This document shows positions 1 to 8,631 of a stretch of 64,000 nt of DNA, piece after piece (the stretch's first letter is position 1; each line of letters begins with the position of its first letter). The notes beneath the pieces were generated by a model that searched no databases, was not told the DNA's origin, and worked only from the letters and a program-made list of their open reading frames with translations. Where the stretch lies: NCBI GenBank assembly GCA_964645785.1, contig CAZYAV010000002.1, positions 1-64,000 of the forward strand, given 5' to 3'. This DNA is from CALWZE01 sp964645785. Its GTDB lineage: Bacteria > Bacillota > Clostridia > Oscillospirales > Ruminococcaceae. The translations under genes were made by a program, and so were the position numbers.

Positions 1-347
1 ACAGCCGCGCCTGCAAACTGTCCCGCGCGGTGCGGAATCAGAAAGCAAACCCGCCTATTGCTCGGCGGAAGTTTTTTGATGATAGGAGAAAAGGGGCGGA
101 AAGGATGTTTTGCAAGTGAATGAGAAAAGTGCGTTTTAGATAAAGCAGGGCGACTCTTTTCAGACTACCCGCTTGTCCTGCAAGCGGGCGGATTTTTCCG
201 TAGGGGGAAAGTTTCCCCCCTCCCGGCGGCGGATTGCGCCGCATTTGCTCTGCAAACCGCCTGTCACCCCCGTGCCGTCACAAAGTCCACTCCGCTTCGG
301 CATTTTTTCAAAATGCCATACGCTCCGTTTCCTTTGCTCCTCCTTTC

Positions 348-431
348 CCGAAAAAGGTCACGCCGCGCCTGCGCTGCTCACTTGTGAGCGCGCTCGCGAC
401 ACTCCGGCTTACTGCCAACCTTTTTCGGGTG
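348..431 (+). repeat. interspersed palindromic element, copy 1
   Basis: An element of about 84 bp bounded by inverted ends, CCCGAAAAAGG at the left and CCTTTTTCGGG at the right. The core resembles GCTCGCTTGTAAACGCGCTCGCGAC, which recurs in the copies at 452-534, 1006-1090, 1112-1190 and, inverted, 14477-14560. No coding capacity is evident. Size and terminal inverted repeats suggest a MITE-like or BOX-like element. Confidence 0.65.
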
Positions 432-451
432 CAAAGTCCTTGCTCCACCTC

Positions 452-534
452 TCCGCAAAAAGTCACGCTCGGCTCCCCTGTTCGGCTGTAAACACCCTCA
501 CGACGGCCCGCTGCCGCTACCGGCTTTTTGCGGG
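452..534 (+). repeat. interspersed palindromic element, copy 2
   Basis: Second copy, bounded by CCGCAAAAAG and CTTTTTGCGG. It lies about 20 bp after copy 1, in the same orientation, and shares the left flank CTCCNCCTCTCCGCAAAAAG with the other copies. Confidence 0.65.
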
Positions 535-1005
535 TGCAAGAATCTACCCCCCGCCTTCTAATGGCTAAGGCTTTTTTATAGATGGTTTATCTCCCTATTG
601 ACAGCGGACAGCCGCGCCGGCAAACCGGCACGCGCGGTGCGGAATCAGAAAGCAAACCCACCCGCTGTTCGGCGGAAGCCCGACGAGAGGGAAGAGGACA
701 GTGGGGATTTTTTGCGAATGAATAGACGGAGTGGGTTTTGAATACAGGAGAGCAGGTTTTGCGGAATTCCCGTTGCTCGGCGAAAGTTTGATGGGAGGGA
801 GAAAGGGGCGGGGAGGATTTTTTTGCGGTTACAAAACCCGCTGCTTTTCCATATGACTGTTTTTCTGGCTTTTTCGTGCCGCAGCAACGCGGAGGTTACT
901 GCGGCATTTTTTTGTAAAAGCACCCTCCCACGTCGCCGCGGACGCTGTATCGTTTGTGATGGGTTTTAAGATAAAACTACCGGCTCGCCCGTGCTGTCAC
1001 CTCCC

Positions 1006-1190
1006 TTTCCGTACTAAGCCGCGCACGGCGCCGGCTGCTCGCTTGTAAACGCACTCCCGACGTTCCGGCTTGCTGCCAACTCTTTGTGGCTAAAAGCACC
1101 GCTCCTTCTTTCCGCAAAAAGTCACGCTCGGCTCGTCTGCTCGCTTGCAAACGCACTCCCGGCGTTCTGCGGCGCTGCCGGTTTTGCGGG
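1006..1190 (+). repeat. interspersed palindromic element, copies 3 and 4
   Basis: Two adjacent copies. The first (about 1006-1090) keeps the core GCTCGCTTGTAAACGCACTC but has degenerate ends. The second (1112-1190) begins CCGCAAAAAGTCACGCTCGG and ends GGTTTTGCGG, so its inverted ends are preserved. Confidence 0.6.
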
Positions 1191-1575
1191 GAGTACAGTA
1201 CAGTGTTTTACCTGTATCTATAATGTCGATCTCTTTCAAAAATCCCGACACAAGTCCAGTCATTTGCGCCGGGATTTTTCGTAAGGCGGAAATGATCTTC
1301 CTTCCCGGCGGCGGTTTGCGCCGCGCATGGCAAGACCGGCTGTCCGAACGCCGGTCAAACTCGATGCTGCTTTAAAGCGTATTCCGCTTTCGGACTCCAT
1401 CGCCGCAAGTCCGGCGGCTGGCCGCCCGCCCCGCACATCCCGTGCACCTGCCCAAAGCCGGCCGCGCCTTTGCTTGCGGCGCGCAGAAAGCCGCCGGTTC
1501 TGTGTGGGGGGCGGCAGCCCCGGTGCATTTGTTTCGCAGGACGAAAATTGACGCCCGAGTGGCGGCTCAAAGCTG

Positions 1576-1604
1576 TTTTAACAATTTCAACCGGGTTTTC
1601 AACA
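1576..1604 (+). promoter_or_regulatory. tripartite TTTTCAACA-type array A (candidate DnaA boxes)
   Basis: Three boxes in one orientation: TTTTAACA at 1576, TTTCAACC at 1585 and TTTTCAACA at 1596, giving start offsets of 9 and 11 bp. The same geometry occurs at 14762, 16616 (reverse) and 22143. TTTTCAACA matches the canonical DnaA box TTATCCACA at 7 of 9 positions. The DnaA assignment is inference; the repeated geometry is seen directly. Confidence 0.5.
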
Positions 1605-1873
1605 AAACGGCCATGCGGCCGGATGAAGTGCATTTTAGGGCAGGAAAATCCGGCGTTTTATTGGACAGGTACTGTTAAAGAGCAGGAAAATGCGCTGTAA
1701 TCCTGTCGAAAACCGCGCAAAATCCCGCCCGGCGGCCGGCGTTCCGCCCTCATGCCGCGGCGTATCCCGGCCGGCTCTCCCCCGAACCGGCCGCCGGGCT
1801 TTGCCGGTTTTTGCCGCCCGGGGTCGCGCAGCCCGGCCGGCGGGGCAGCCGCCCCCAATTCCGGGCAGACAGC

Positions 1874-1904
1874 CAAAACGGCCGCCGGTTTTCCCGGCGG
1901 CCGT
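1874..1904 (-). terminator. terminator of the alcohol dehydrogenase gene
   Basis: Inverted repeat ACGGCCGCCGG / CCGGCGGCCGT with a short loop. Read on the minus strand the stem is followed by a short T run, 61 bp after the stop of the minus-strand gene. Confidence 0.75.
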
Positions 1905-1964
1905 TTGCGTTTATCCCTGTAAAGCGGCGCGAGCCTGCGGCCGCGCCGCGCTCCGCGTCCGGGC

Positions 1965-3170
1965 TTACCCGTTCGCGTTTTTGTAGATCCTGTACATGTC
2001 GTCGCGATCCAGCTGCTTAAAGCCGCCAATCGTGCGGGTGCGGCCGAAGGAGCACGCATCCGCCAGCCGGTTCAGCTCCTGGTCGGTCAGCGCGCGCCCG
2101 ACCAGCTGCCCGAGCCCGGCCGGCATCCCGAGCGAGCTGAAAAAGGCGACCGTTTTGTCGATGGCGTCCTGCGCCGCCTGCTCGCCCGCGCCGCCGGGCA
2201 GCCCGAACACCCTGCTGCCCAGACGGGCAAACCGTTCCGGATTGACCGCGCACACATACCGCGCCCACGCGCCCCAGACGCTTGCGAGGGACGCGCCGTG
2301 GGTCACGTCAAACATCGCGCTCAGCTCATGCCCAAGCTGGTGGGTGGCCCAGTCCCCTTCCTTGCCGCGCTCGTCCGCGCCGCCAAGGCCGGTCAGCCCG
2401 CAGTGGGAGACGCTGCCGCTCCACATAATCTCGCTCATCGCGTCGTAGTCGCGGCTGTTTTCCAGCGCGGCCGGCCCGTACTGCACCATATTGCGCAGCA
2501 GACCCTCGGCGAATTCATCCGAAAGGCCGTTGCCCTCCGCGCCCGCGAAATACCGCTCCAGCGTGTGCATCATGATATCGGTCACCCCGGCCGCAATCTG
2601 GTAGCGGGGCAGGGTATAGGTCAGCTCCGGGTTCATGATGGCGAACGCCGGGCGATTGTACGGCGTGTTCAGGCCGCGCTTGAGCGGCGGCTCCACCTCG
2701 TCGTTGGTGATGACCGCGCTGTTGCTGGTTTCGCTGCCCGCGGCCGAAATAGTGAGCACGGCGCCGACCGGCAGGCTTTTTTCCACCGCGGCCTTTCCCA
2801 TCCAGAAATCCCAGACGTCCCTGTCCGGGTTGGCCGTGCCGTGCGCGATGGCCTTGGTGCTGTCAATCACGCTGCCGCCGCCGACCGCCAGGAAGAAATC
2901 CGCGCCGAACTCCTTTGCCAGCGCGATGCCCCGGCGCACAAGGGAGAGCCGCGGGTTGGGCACAACCCCGCCGATCTCGGCGTAGGGGATGCCGGCGCCG
3001 TCGAGATTGGCGTGAATCTCGTCCAGCAGCCCGCTCTTTTTTACGCTGCCGCCGCCATAGACGATCAGCACCCGGCTCCCGCCGGCCAGCCGGACATTTT
3101 CGGCGGTTTTCTGCTGGGCGCCCTTGCCGAAAACAATCCGCGTCGGGGCGTAATAGGTAAAGCTTTTCAT
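1965..3170 (-). CDS. iron-containing (butanol-type) alcohol dehydrogenase
   Basis: A 401-residue protein of the iron-dependent alcohol dehydrogenase family, closest in feel to the NADH/NADPH butanol dehydrogenase and YqhD group that reduces aldehydes to alcohols in the cytoplasm during fermentation. The N-terminal half has the nucleotide-binding signature GGGSVIDSTKAIAHG. The C-terminal half carries the expected metal ligands: an Asp and a His in GVTDIMMHTLE and two His in HQLGHELSAMFDVTHG. An upstream in-frame ATG at 3308 is rejected because the ATG at 3170 is preceded by AAAGGAG and the family starts there. The gene is monocistronic and ends at a strong terminator. The physiological aldehyde cannot be read from sequence. 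Confidence 0.92.
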   Translation of the reverse strand: MKSFTYYAPTRIVFGKGAQQKTAENVRLAGGSRVLIVYGGGSVKKSGLLDEIHANLDGAGIPYAEIGGVVPNPRLSLVRRGIALAKEFGADFFLAVGGGSVIDSTKAIAHGTANPDRDVWDFWMGKAAVEKSLPVGAVLTISAAGSETSNSAVITNDEVEPPLKRGLNTPYNRPAFAIMNPELTYTLPRYQIAAGVTDIMMHTLERYFAGAEGNGLSDEFAEGLLRNMVQYGPAALENSRDYDAMSEIMWSGSVSHCGLTGLGGADERGKEGDWATHQLGHELSAMFDVTHGASLASVWGAWARYVCAVNPERFARLGSRVFGLPGGAGEQAAQDAIDKTVAFFSSLGMPAGLGQLVGRALTDQELNRLADACSFGRTRTIGGFKQLDRDDMYRIYKNANG

Positions 3171-3823
3171 CTGTTCAGCACACTCCTTTGCTCGACACCG
3201 CAGCTTATCTGCGGCCAAAATTCGGGGTACAGCCGGGCTTGTTCCCGCACGGGCGGTTTTGCGCCGCGCCCGGCCGGGGACGGCGGAAAAGTCCGGGTGT
3301 ATGCACAAAAAATTTCAATTTTGCAAGGGCGGAGGCTCCGCAACTGCGGCGCGGGAAGGCCGGGTATCCGCCGCAAACTGCACACGTCGCGCGGATCCTT
3401 CCGCCGCCGCACACCGCCCGGCGTTTTCGCATTTGCCGCCCCGGTTCTGCCGCCGTTTTTGGTAAAAGCCGCCGGGCGCGCCGATTTCCCCGCGCTCCTC
3501 TGTATTCAGTTTACCCCGCCGCCTGCGAAAGGTCAAGGGCGGCGGGCGCGGGGAACAAGGCGGCGGGGCGCGGCGCCCGGCTTCCCGGCCGGGGGCGAGA
3601 GCTGGGCGGCCGCCTGTTTTCGTGCGCGGGGAAATGCGGACTTCCCCGCCTCTGTGCAGCGTGCGGCCATCCGGCCGGTTCTTCGCCCAAAACGGCAGGC
3701 ACGGCCGAAGCGGCGGCAGCTTTGTGCCCGGCCGCTCGGGCTGTTCAAGCGGCCGGATTTGTGCTACACTTTGTTCAAAATGCGGCGTCCGCACATGCGG
3801 CGGGCGCGGAAAGGTGTTTTGCC
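3171..3823. other. 653-bp GC-rich spacer
   Basis: Divergent spacer between the alcohol dehydrogenase and the oxidoreductase. Long GC-rich open frames cross it on both strands but none has a ribosome binding site or a recognisable product. A TACACT hexamer at about 3763-3768 could be a -10 element for the rightward gene. Nothing else is recognised. Confidence 0.45.
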
Positions 3824-4822
3824 ATGCGGTTTGGCATGATCGGCACAAATTTTGTCAGCGACTTTTTGCTCGACGCCGCGGCGGACGCGCGCTCGTTCAC
3901 CCTCGGCGCGGTCTATTCCCGCACCCTTGCGCGCGCGCAGGCGTTTGCGGGGAAATACCGCGCGCAATACGGCGAGCCGCGCCTCTACGACAGCCTGGAG
4001 GCGCTGGCGGCCGACCCGGAAATCGACGCGGTGTATATCGCAAGCCCCAACGTCTGCCACCGCCAGCAGGCGATGCAGATGCTGCGCGCGGGCAAGCACG
4101 TGCTTTGCGAAAAGCCGATGGCGCTCAACAGCCGGGAGCTGGAGGAGATGCTCGGCTGCGCGAAGGAGAACGGCCGGCTGCTGCTTGAGGCGATGCGCAT
4201 CGCGCACACCCCGCAGACCGCTTTGCTTCGGCAGGCAGTGGGGGAGCTTGGCCAGCTGCGCCGGGCACAGATCGGCTTTTGCCAGTATTCCTCCCGCTAC
4301 GACCGCTTCCTGGCCGGCGAACCGGTCAATACCTTTAACCCCGCGCTGGGCAACGCGGCGCTGCTCGACCTTGGGGTATACTGCCTTGCGCTGATGGTGC
4401 TGCTGTTCGGCGCGCCCGCGTCCATCTCGGCGCAGGCCACCCGGCTGGATAACGGCTTTGAGGCCGCGGGTTCGATCACGGCTGTCTATCCGGGTATGCT
4501 CTGCGCGCTCGGGTACAGCAAGGTGTCGGCGGGGTACGGCCCCAACGAGGTGCAGGGGGAGCTGGGCACCCTGCGCTTTGACCGGGTCACCATGACCGAC
4601 CAGATCGAGCAAATCGACCGGGCAAGCGGCGCGCGCACCGTCCTGCGACCGCAAAGCAGCCCGCGGCACGACATGACCTGCGAGCTGGACGCGTTCTGCG
4701 CGATGGCGCGCGGCGAGCGGGACGCCGCCCCCTTCCTGGAGCTGACCCGGACGGTGACCCGGCTGATGGACGAGGCGCGCAGGCAGACCGGGCTTGTCTT
4801 CCCAACGGAGGCGGCGCAATGA
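3824..4822 (+). CDS. Gfo/Idh/MocA family oxidoreductase
   Basis: A 332-residue NAD(P)-dependent dehydrogenase of the Gfo/Idh/MocA family. The N-terminal Rossmann fold starts MRFGMIGTNFVSDF. The family signature with the catalytic lysine, GKHVLCEKPMALN, lies near residues 90-103. The C-terminal alpha/beta domain follows. Substrates in this family are sugars, inositols or related polyols; the actual one cannot be told. ATG 3824 is chosen because GGAAAGG lies just upstream and the Rossmann fold begins immediately. The stop overlaps the start of the next gene by 4 bp, so the two are probably translationally coupled. Confidence 0.9.
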   Translation: MRFGMIGTNFVSDFLLDAAADARSFTLGAVYSRTLARAQAFAGKYRAQYGEPRLYDSLEALAADPEIDAVYIASPNVCHRQQAMQMLRAGKHVLCEKPMALNSRELEEMLGCAKENGRLLLEAMRIAHTPQTALLRQAVGELGQLRRAQIGFCQYSSRYDRFLAGEPVNTFNPALGNAALLDLGVYCLALMVLLFGAPASISAQATRLDNGFEAAGSITAVYPGMLCALGYSKVSAGYGPNEVQGELGTLRFDRVTMTDQIEQIDRASGARTVLRPQSSPRHDMTCELDAFCAMARGERDAAPFLELTRTVTRLMDEARRQTGLVFPTEAAQ

Positions 4823-5094
4823 TCGAGCTGCGGGTGTGTACCGAGGGCTCCTGCGCGAACAAGGGCGCTTACGCCGTGTTCCGCGCGCTTGCGCGGGCTG
4901 TGGAGGCGGCGGGGCTGGACGATGAAATCGAGCTTTCGCCGAGCGGCTGCCTGAAGGACTGCAACCGGGGTGGGGTCTGCGCGGCGGTCGGGGACACGCG
5001 CTACAGCCTCTATCCCGAAACGGCGGCGGCGTTCGTCGAGCAGGTGCTGCGCCCGCTTTTGGACGCGCAGAGAGGGCAAGCGGGGCGGATTTGA
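4819..5094 (+). CDS. thioredoxin-like 2Fe-2S ferredoxin-domain protein
   Basis: A 91-residue protein that resembles a stand-alone thioredoxin-fold 2Fe-2S domain of the type found in NuoE and related subunits. Four cysteines are arranged as C-x4-C near residues 7-12 and C-x3-C in GCLKDCNRGG, the spacing expected for this cluster. It would act as a small electron carrier. It overlaps the oxidoreductase gene by 4 bp (ATGA), which suggests shared translation and perhaps a redox link with it, although no such partnership is known to me. Confidence 0.75.
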   Translation: MIELRVCTEGSCANKGAYAVFRALARAVEAAGLDDEIELSPSGCLKDCNRGGVCAAVGDTRYSLYPETAAAFVEQVLRPLLDAQRGQAGRI

Positions 5095-5154
5095 GCCGCG
5101 GCGCGCAGCAAAACCCGGCCGCTGCCCCGGCTGCCCGGAAAGACCCGGCGCGGG

Positions 5155-5480
5155 CGCGCCTGTCCGCGCAGCAGAACCGGCCTGTGGGCGGTGTGCGCCT
5201 ACAGGCGGCCGCAGTGCGCCCCGATTCCAAACCGGTCTTTTGCCGGGCAGGTCGCCGCGCGCTGCCCGGATGCGCCGCCCTGAAGCTGCGCCGCGGGTCG
5301 ACCGGCAGCCGCGCGTCTGCCCGCGCAGCAGAACCGGCCTGTGGGCGGTGTGCGCCTACGGGCGACCGCGGTGCGCCCCGATTCCAAACCGGTCTTTCGC
5401 CGGGCGAGTTGCCGCGCGCTGCCCGGATGCGCCGTCCCGAAGCTGCGCCGCGGGTCGATCGGCGGCCGCGCGTCTGTCCG
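5155..5480 (+). repeat. 157-bp tandem duplication
   Basis: The block starting near 5155 (core CGCGCAGCAGAACCGGCCTG at 5165) is repeated at a period of 157 bp (same core at 5322), with a few substitutions. A third copy begins near 5467 but diverges after about 16 bp. The block lies between the 2Fe-2S gene and the zinc-ribbon gene and does not encode a recognisable protein. Confidence 0.85.
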
Positions 5481-5667
5481 CGATGCGGCGCGCATAGGCT
5501 GTAAAGGGACGGAAAGCGCCGGGCGGACACCCATGCAGGCGCGGCCTGCGCCCCAGGTTCGGGCGGCAGAGGGGATGGGCTTGCGTTATTCGCCGGAACT
5601 CGATAGAATAAGGAGTGAGAGACTGTCGAATCCCGGAATTTATGTGTGATTTAGGAGGAAAATGGAC

Positions 5668-6114
5668 ATGGCTTTTTGTATGAAATGCGGAACAGAAATT
5701 CCCGCGGGCAGTGCGGTATGCCCCAAATGTGGCACACCGGTTGGGGCGCCCCAGCAGATGTATCAGCCCGCGCCCGCCTATAAGAACGACTATACCGACG
5801 AGATGCCGCCGCAGGACATCGAGCGCGGCCGTGCGCTGGCGGCGCTCAGCTATTTTGGCATTATGTTCAGCATTCTTGCGCTCGTCGCCGAGCCGAACAA
5901 CAAATTTGTGCGGTTCCACGTCAATCAATCCCTTGTGCTGCAAATCTGCGAGCTGCTCTCGATGCTCTGCGCGATTGTGCCGTTCCTCGGCTGGATTGTG
6001 GCCGGCGTTGCAAGCATCGTTTTTGCCGTCTTTGCGATTATTGGCCTGTTCAACGCCAAGGCCGGCCGCGCCAAGGAGGTTCCGGCTGTCGGAAAATACC
6101 GCCCGATCAAATAA
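5668..6114 (+). CDS. zinc-ribbon membrane protein
   Basis: About 148 residues. The N-terminus is a zinc ribbon with two CxxC knuckles (CMKC and CPKC). A short proline-rich linker follows, then two or three hydrophobic segments (roughly residues 55-75, 90-115 and 110-130), similar to DUF4870/TM2-like membrane proteins. Two ATGs compete, 5662 and 5668. AGGAGG at 5653-5658 is 3 bp from the first and 9 bp from the second, so 5668 is preferred. A single TGTCGAA sits upstream near 5616. The function is unknown. Confidence 0.75.
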   Translation: MAFCMKCGTEIPAGSAVCPKCGTPVGAPQQMYQPAPAYKNDYTDEMPPQDIERGRALAALSYFGIMFSILALVAEPNNKFVRFHVNQSLVLQICELLSMLCAIVPFLGWIVAGVASIVFAVFAIIGLFNAKAGRAKEVPAVGKYRPIK

Positions 6115-6137
6115 GAAAGCGGCTATGCCGCAAGCGT

Positions 6138-6173
6138 AAAAGCCGCCGGGCTGGGAAGCCCGGCGGCTTTTTG
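6138..6173 (+). terminator. rho-independent terminator
   Basis: Stem AAAGCCGCCGGGCT / AGCCCGGCGGCTTT with a 3-4 base loop and a T run, 24 bp after the zinc-ribbon gene. Confidence 0.9.
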
Positions 6174-6455
6174 CATCGGGAGGGGCGTCCGCCGTTCGCA
6201 GCCGCAGTCAACCGGCTCCGGCGGCCTTTTCCAAGCCGGCCGGCGAGGCCACGCCCCGGCTTCCGCCTGGGGCGGAGATGATTTTGACCCTTTTGCCGCA
6301 GCGCCGCCCCGTTTGCGCGTTTTCCGGAATAGAAAAAGGATTTTTACAGGAAGGGCGGTGCGTGGGCGGCGATTGACGGTCAAGCGCTTTATTTATTGCC
6401 GGGAAAAAGGTAAAATAACAATGAATTGTATAGCGGGAAAGGGGTGCGAGCCGGG

Positions 6456-7517
6456 ATGGCGGATCGGTATTGGTATTGCGGCGTCGCCGTTAAGGGCGCA
6501 AAAACAAATTATTCCTATATCAGCGATGCGGGCGAGCTGCCGCTCGGTTCCTATGTCATGGTGCCGTTTGGCAGCCAAAATGCACTGAGAATCGGCGTTG
6601 TACAGTCCTGCGGCGAATATGCTGCCGAGGATGCGCCATACCCGGTTGGGCAAACAAAGCATATTGTCCGGGAAGCCACGGCCGAGGAATACGAGAATCA
6701 GCCGCCAATCCCGCCGTTTTATGACGGAGATGACCTCGGAGAAGACCTCGGAGATGACCTCGAAGATGACCTGAATGCGGTCAATTGTTCTATTGCGCAG
6801 GAGGATTGGGACGAGGTTTTTGGGTGGGCATGTGACAACCAGGATTATCCGGAGGAAGCAATTTCCCGAAAAGTGATCGAGTGCTATGAACTTTGCGCAC
6901 AACACGATATCCCGGAAGCGGCGTTAAACCTCGGCACATTTTATTATACCGGAAGAGTTGTAAGACAGGATTATCAAAAGGCATACGAGCTTTACAAAAC
7001 GGCGGCTGACGCAGGTGTGCTGCGGGCAATCTGCAACTGCGGATATTGCTTTTACTATGGGCGGCACCAGGAAGTCGACTACGAAAAAGCATACGAGTAT
7101 TTTTCTCTCGGCGCCCTGCTCTATGACGATGCCAATTGCCTGTACAAGCTGGGCGATCTGTATCTGAATGGCTATGGTGTGGCCAAAAATGAGCGATACG
7201 CCTTTATCCTCTATCAGCGGGCGCTGCAGCGCAGCTGGGAAAATGATGCGGACGCGGTTTGCGCAGCGGATGCGCAGTTTCGGGTTGGGAAGTGTTACCT
7301 TGCGGGAATCGGAACGGAACGAAACCCGGAAAAGGCGTACGATCTGCTGTCGCTTTCTCTCATCAACTTCTATAAGCGCCGTAAAACCGATCATTTTGTC
7401 ATCGGGTCGATTCAATCCGCAAAGGAGCTGCTGGCGCAAGCCCAGGAACAGCTTGAGCGAGAAACGTCGGATTATCAGCGACAGCCGGACGACTCGTATG
7501 ATGCGGTGCAGACCTGA
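6456..7517 (+). CDS. Sel1-repeat protein with PriA-like N-terminal module
   Basis: A 353-residue protein. Residues 1-55 (from MADRYWYCGVAVKG) contain VMVPFG...RIGVV, reminiscent of the small DNA-binding beta-barrel at the N-terminus of primosomal PriA. Residues about 85-110 are an acidic linker built from repeated DDLGEDL units, encoded by near-identical 15-bp repeats at 6731-6775. Residues about 150-310 are at least four Sel1/TPR-like helical repeats (YYTGRVVRQDYQKAYELY, YYGRHQEVDYEKAYEYF, YLNGYGVAKNERYAFILY, YLAGIGTERNPEKAYDLL). Sel1 repeats act as protein-binding scaffolds. ATG 6456 is preferred over the TTG at 6426. The gene looks less GC-rich than its neighbours, which may mean recent acquisition. 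Confidence 0.75.
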   Translation: MADRYWYCGVAVKGAKTNYSYISDAGELPLGSYVMVPFGSQNALRIGVVQSCGEYAAEDAPYPVGQTKHIVREATAEEYENQPPIPPFYDGDDLGEDLGDDLEDDLNAVNCSIAQEDWDEVFGWACDNQDYPEEAISRKVIECYELCAQHDIPEAALNLGTFYYTGRVVRQDYQKAYELYKTAADAGVLRAICNCGYCFYYGRHQEVDYEKAYEYFSLGALLYDDANCLYKLGDLYLNGYGVAKNERYAFILYQRALQRSWENDADAVCAADAQFRVGKCYLAGIGTERNPEKAYDLLSLSLINFYKRRKTDHFVIGSIQSAKELLAQAQEQLERETSDYQRQPDDSYDAVQT

Positions 7518-7695
7518 GCATCGCACAGCTGCAAGAGGAACCCCCTGCTTTGGTACCGTGAGCGTATCGAAGGAGGGGGTTTATGCGGAGGAATTACAGT
7601 CTATGCATACAAAATGAAAAACGGCCGAATTTTCATCGAAATCACGCCGTTATCCATGCGGTGATTCTGTTTTTGGCCTTTTTGAGGATAAATGA

Positions 7696-7735
7696 AGGGG
7701 GCAAACCTGCTTTAAAGCAGGTTTGCCCCCTTTTG
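7696..7735. terminator. strong bidirectional hairpin
   Basis: A long near-perfect palindrome (AGGGGGCAAACCTGCTTTAA and its complement) followed by TTTT on the plus strand. It probably terminates the Sel1-repeat gene, though 180 bp downstream of its stop. Confidence 0.85.
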
Positions 7736-7872
7736 GGAAATGATTGACAGAACAGGTACAGGGTGAATCACGCTGCTGTGTCTGCTCAGAAAAGTTGACA
7801 GAGACGGTGAGCGGTTGTCAGGGTGTTTGTATCCAAAGGGCGCGGGCAACCAAACAAGCCAACCGAGCTGGA

Positions 7873-8180
7873 TTTTTTTCGGAGAGGAGACGCAGCGGAA
7901 TGAGCACACCGGCGGCTTTTTATCAAAAAAGCCGCCGCAAGCGATATGAAGCTTGCGACGGCATGGAAGTAGTTGACCAAATAGATGCAAAACAGAAACC
8001 AGCGAGCTCTTAAAGTCGAAAAAAGCCCAAAGCGCAAGCTGCCGTAAAAAAGCCGCGCTTGCCAAGGCTTTAGGCAGCGACGCAGCGATGGCTTTTTTCG
8101 ATGAGGAGACGCAGCGGAGTGAGCGCACCGGCGGCTTTTCAAAGAAGAGCCGCCGCAAGCGAACTGAAGCTTGCGGCGGC
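7873..8180 (+). repeat. 88-bp hairpin-rich direct repeat, two copies
   Basis: Copies at 7873-7962 and 8093-8180 share TTTTTTCG, GAGGAGACGCAGCGGA, CACCGGCGGCTTTT and GCCGCCGCAAGCG blocks. Each folds into two hairpins. The second copy abuts the 3' side of the minus-strand tRNA-Ser gene, where its GCCGCCGCAAGC/GCTTGCGGCGGC stem could act as the tRNA terminator. The 130 bp between the copies is also hairpin-rich. Confidence 0.75.
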
Positions 8181-8184
8181 TTGG

Positions 8185-8270
8185 CGGAGCGGGTGGGATT
8201 CGAACCCACGGTACCGTGAGGTACACCTGATTTCGAGTCAGGCCCGTTATGACCACTTCGATACCGCTCC
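8185..8270 (-). tRNA. tRNA-Ser (anticodon CGA)
   Basis: An 86-nt gene on the minus strand. The acceptor stem GGAGCGG pairs with CCGCTCC, with discriminator G. The anticodon stem CCTGA/TCAGG closes the loop CTCGAAA, giving anticodon CGA, which reads UCG serine codons. A long variable arm (TGTACCTCACGGTACCG) marks a class II tRNA, and the T arm is GTGGGTTCGAATCCCAC. No CCA is encoded. Confidence 0.95.
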
Positions 8271-8553
8271 GTATCTATTGAATTATCGCCTGGCCGGGCA
8301 GCAACGCGCGGGCTTTGCCAGCAAACCTCCGCCCCCGAAAACCGGCGGGCTGAACTGCAACCAGGCCGTTTTTAAGCAGGGAAGACCGTCCCCGCATCCG
8401 GCAGCCGCCATTCCCGGCCGCTATCTGCGCACAGCGCGGTGTGCCGGTTGGGCTGACAGCTTTTATAGTTTAACACAGTTTCGCGCGCGCGTCAATATTT
8501 TGTGGTTTACATTTCCCGGCAATTATTATATCATTGAGACAGTTCCGCTTTTG

Positions 8554-8579
8554 AGGAATGTTCCACGTGGAACATTCCT
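8554..8579. promoter_or_regulatory. parS: parS site 1
   Basis: A perfect 26-bp palindrome whose core is TGTTCCACGTGGAACA (8559-8574), a parS variant recognised by ParB-family proteins. It lies about 55 bp upstream of parA. ParB should load here and spread as a CTP-dependent clamp. Confidence 0.95.
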
Positions 8580-8598
8580 TCTGCTTTCGGGGCAGCTG

Positions 8599-8618
8599 CA
8601 TGTTCCACGTGGAACATG
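8599..8618. promoter_or_regulatory. parS: parS site 2
   Basis: A second perfect palindrome, CATGTTCCACGTGGAACATG, with the same 16-bp core (8601-8616). The cores are 42 bp apart start to start, and this copy ends 13 bp before the parA start, so ParB bound here could also repress parAB. Confidence 0.95.
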
Positions 8619-8631
8619 AAAGGAGAATAGA

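Larger units (their letters stand above)
1..677 (+). repeat. 70-bp direct repeat, two copies
   Basis: Positions 1-70 and 608-677 are near-identical direct copies sharing the core GCGGTGCGGAATCAGAAAGC followed by AAACCC. Each copy leads into a similar stretch of purine-rich sequence. The function is unknown; they look like remnants of a larger intergenic repeat. Confidence 0.7.
1..1964. other. gene-free, repeat-rich intergenic region
   Basis: No open frame here has both a plausible ribosome binding site and a recognisable protein. The stretch holds a 70-bp direct repeat (1-70 and 608-677), four copies of an interspersed palindromic element, a hairpin near 1238-1279 (AAAATCCCG paired with CGGGATTTT), a tripartite TTTTCAACA-type array at 1576-1604, and the terminator of the alcohol dehydrogenase gene that ends at 1965. 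Confidence 0.6.

Noticed and set aside
2298..3839. Long plus-strand frame opposite the alcohol dehydrogenase
   Set aside because: GC-rich antisense shadow of a well-supported gene, without ribosome binding site or recognisable domains. The same applies to the other long antisense frames, for example opposite ileS and glmS.
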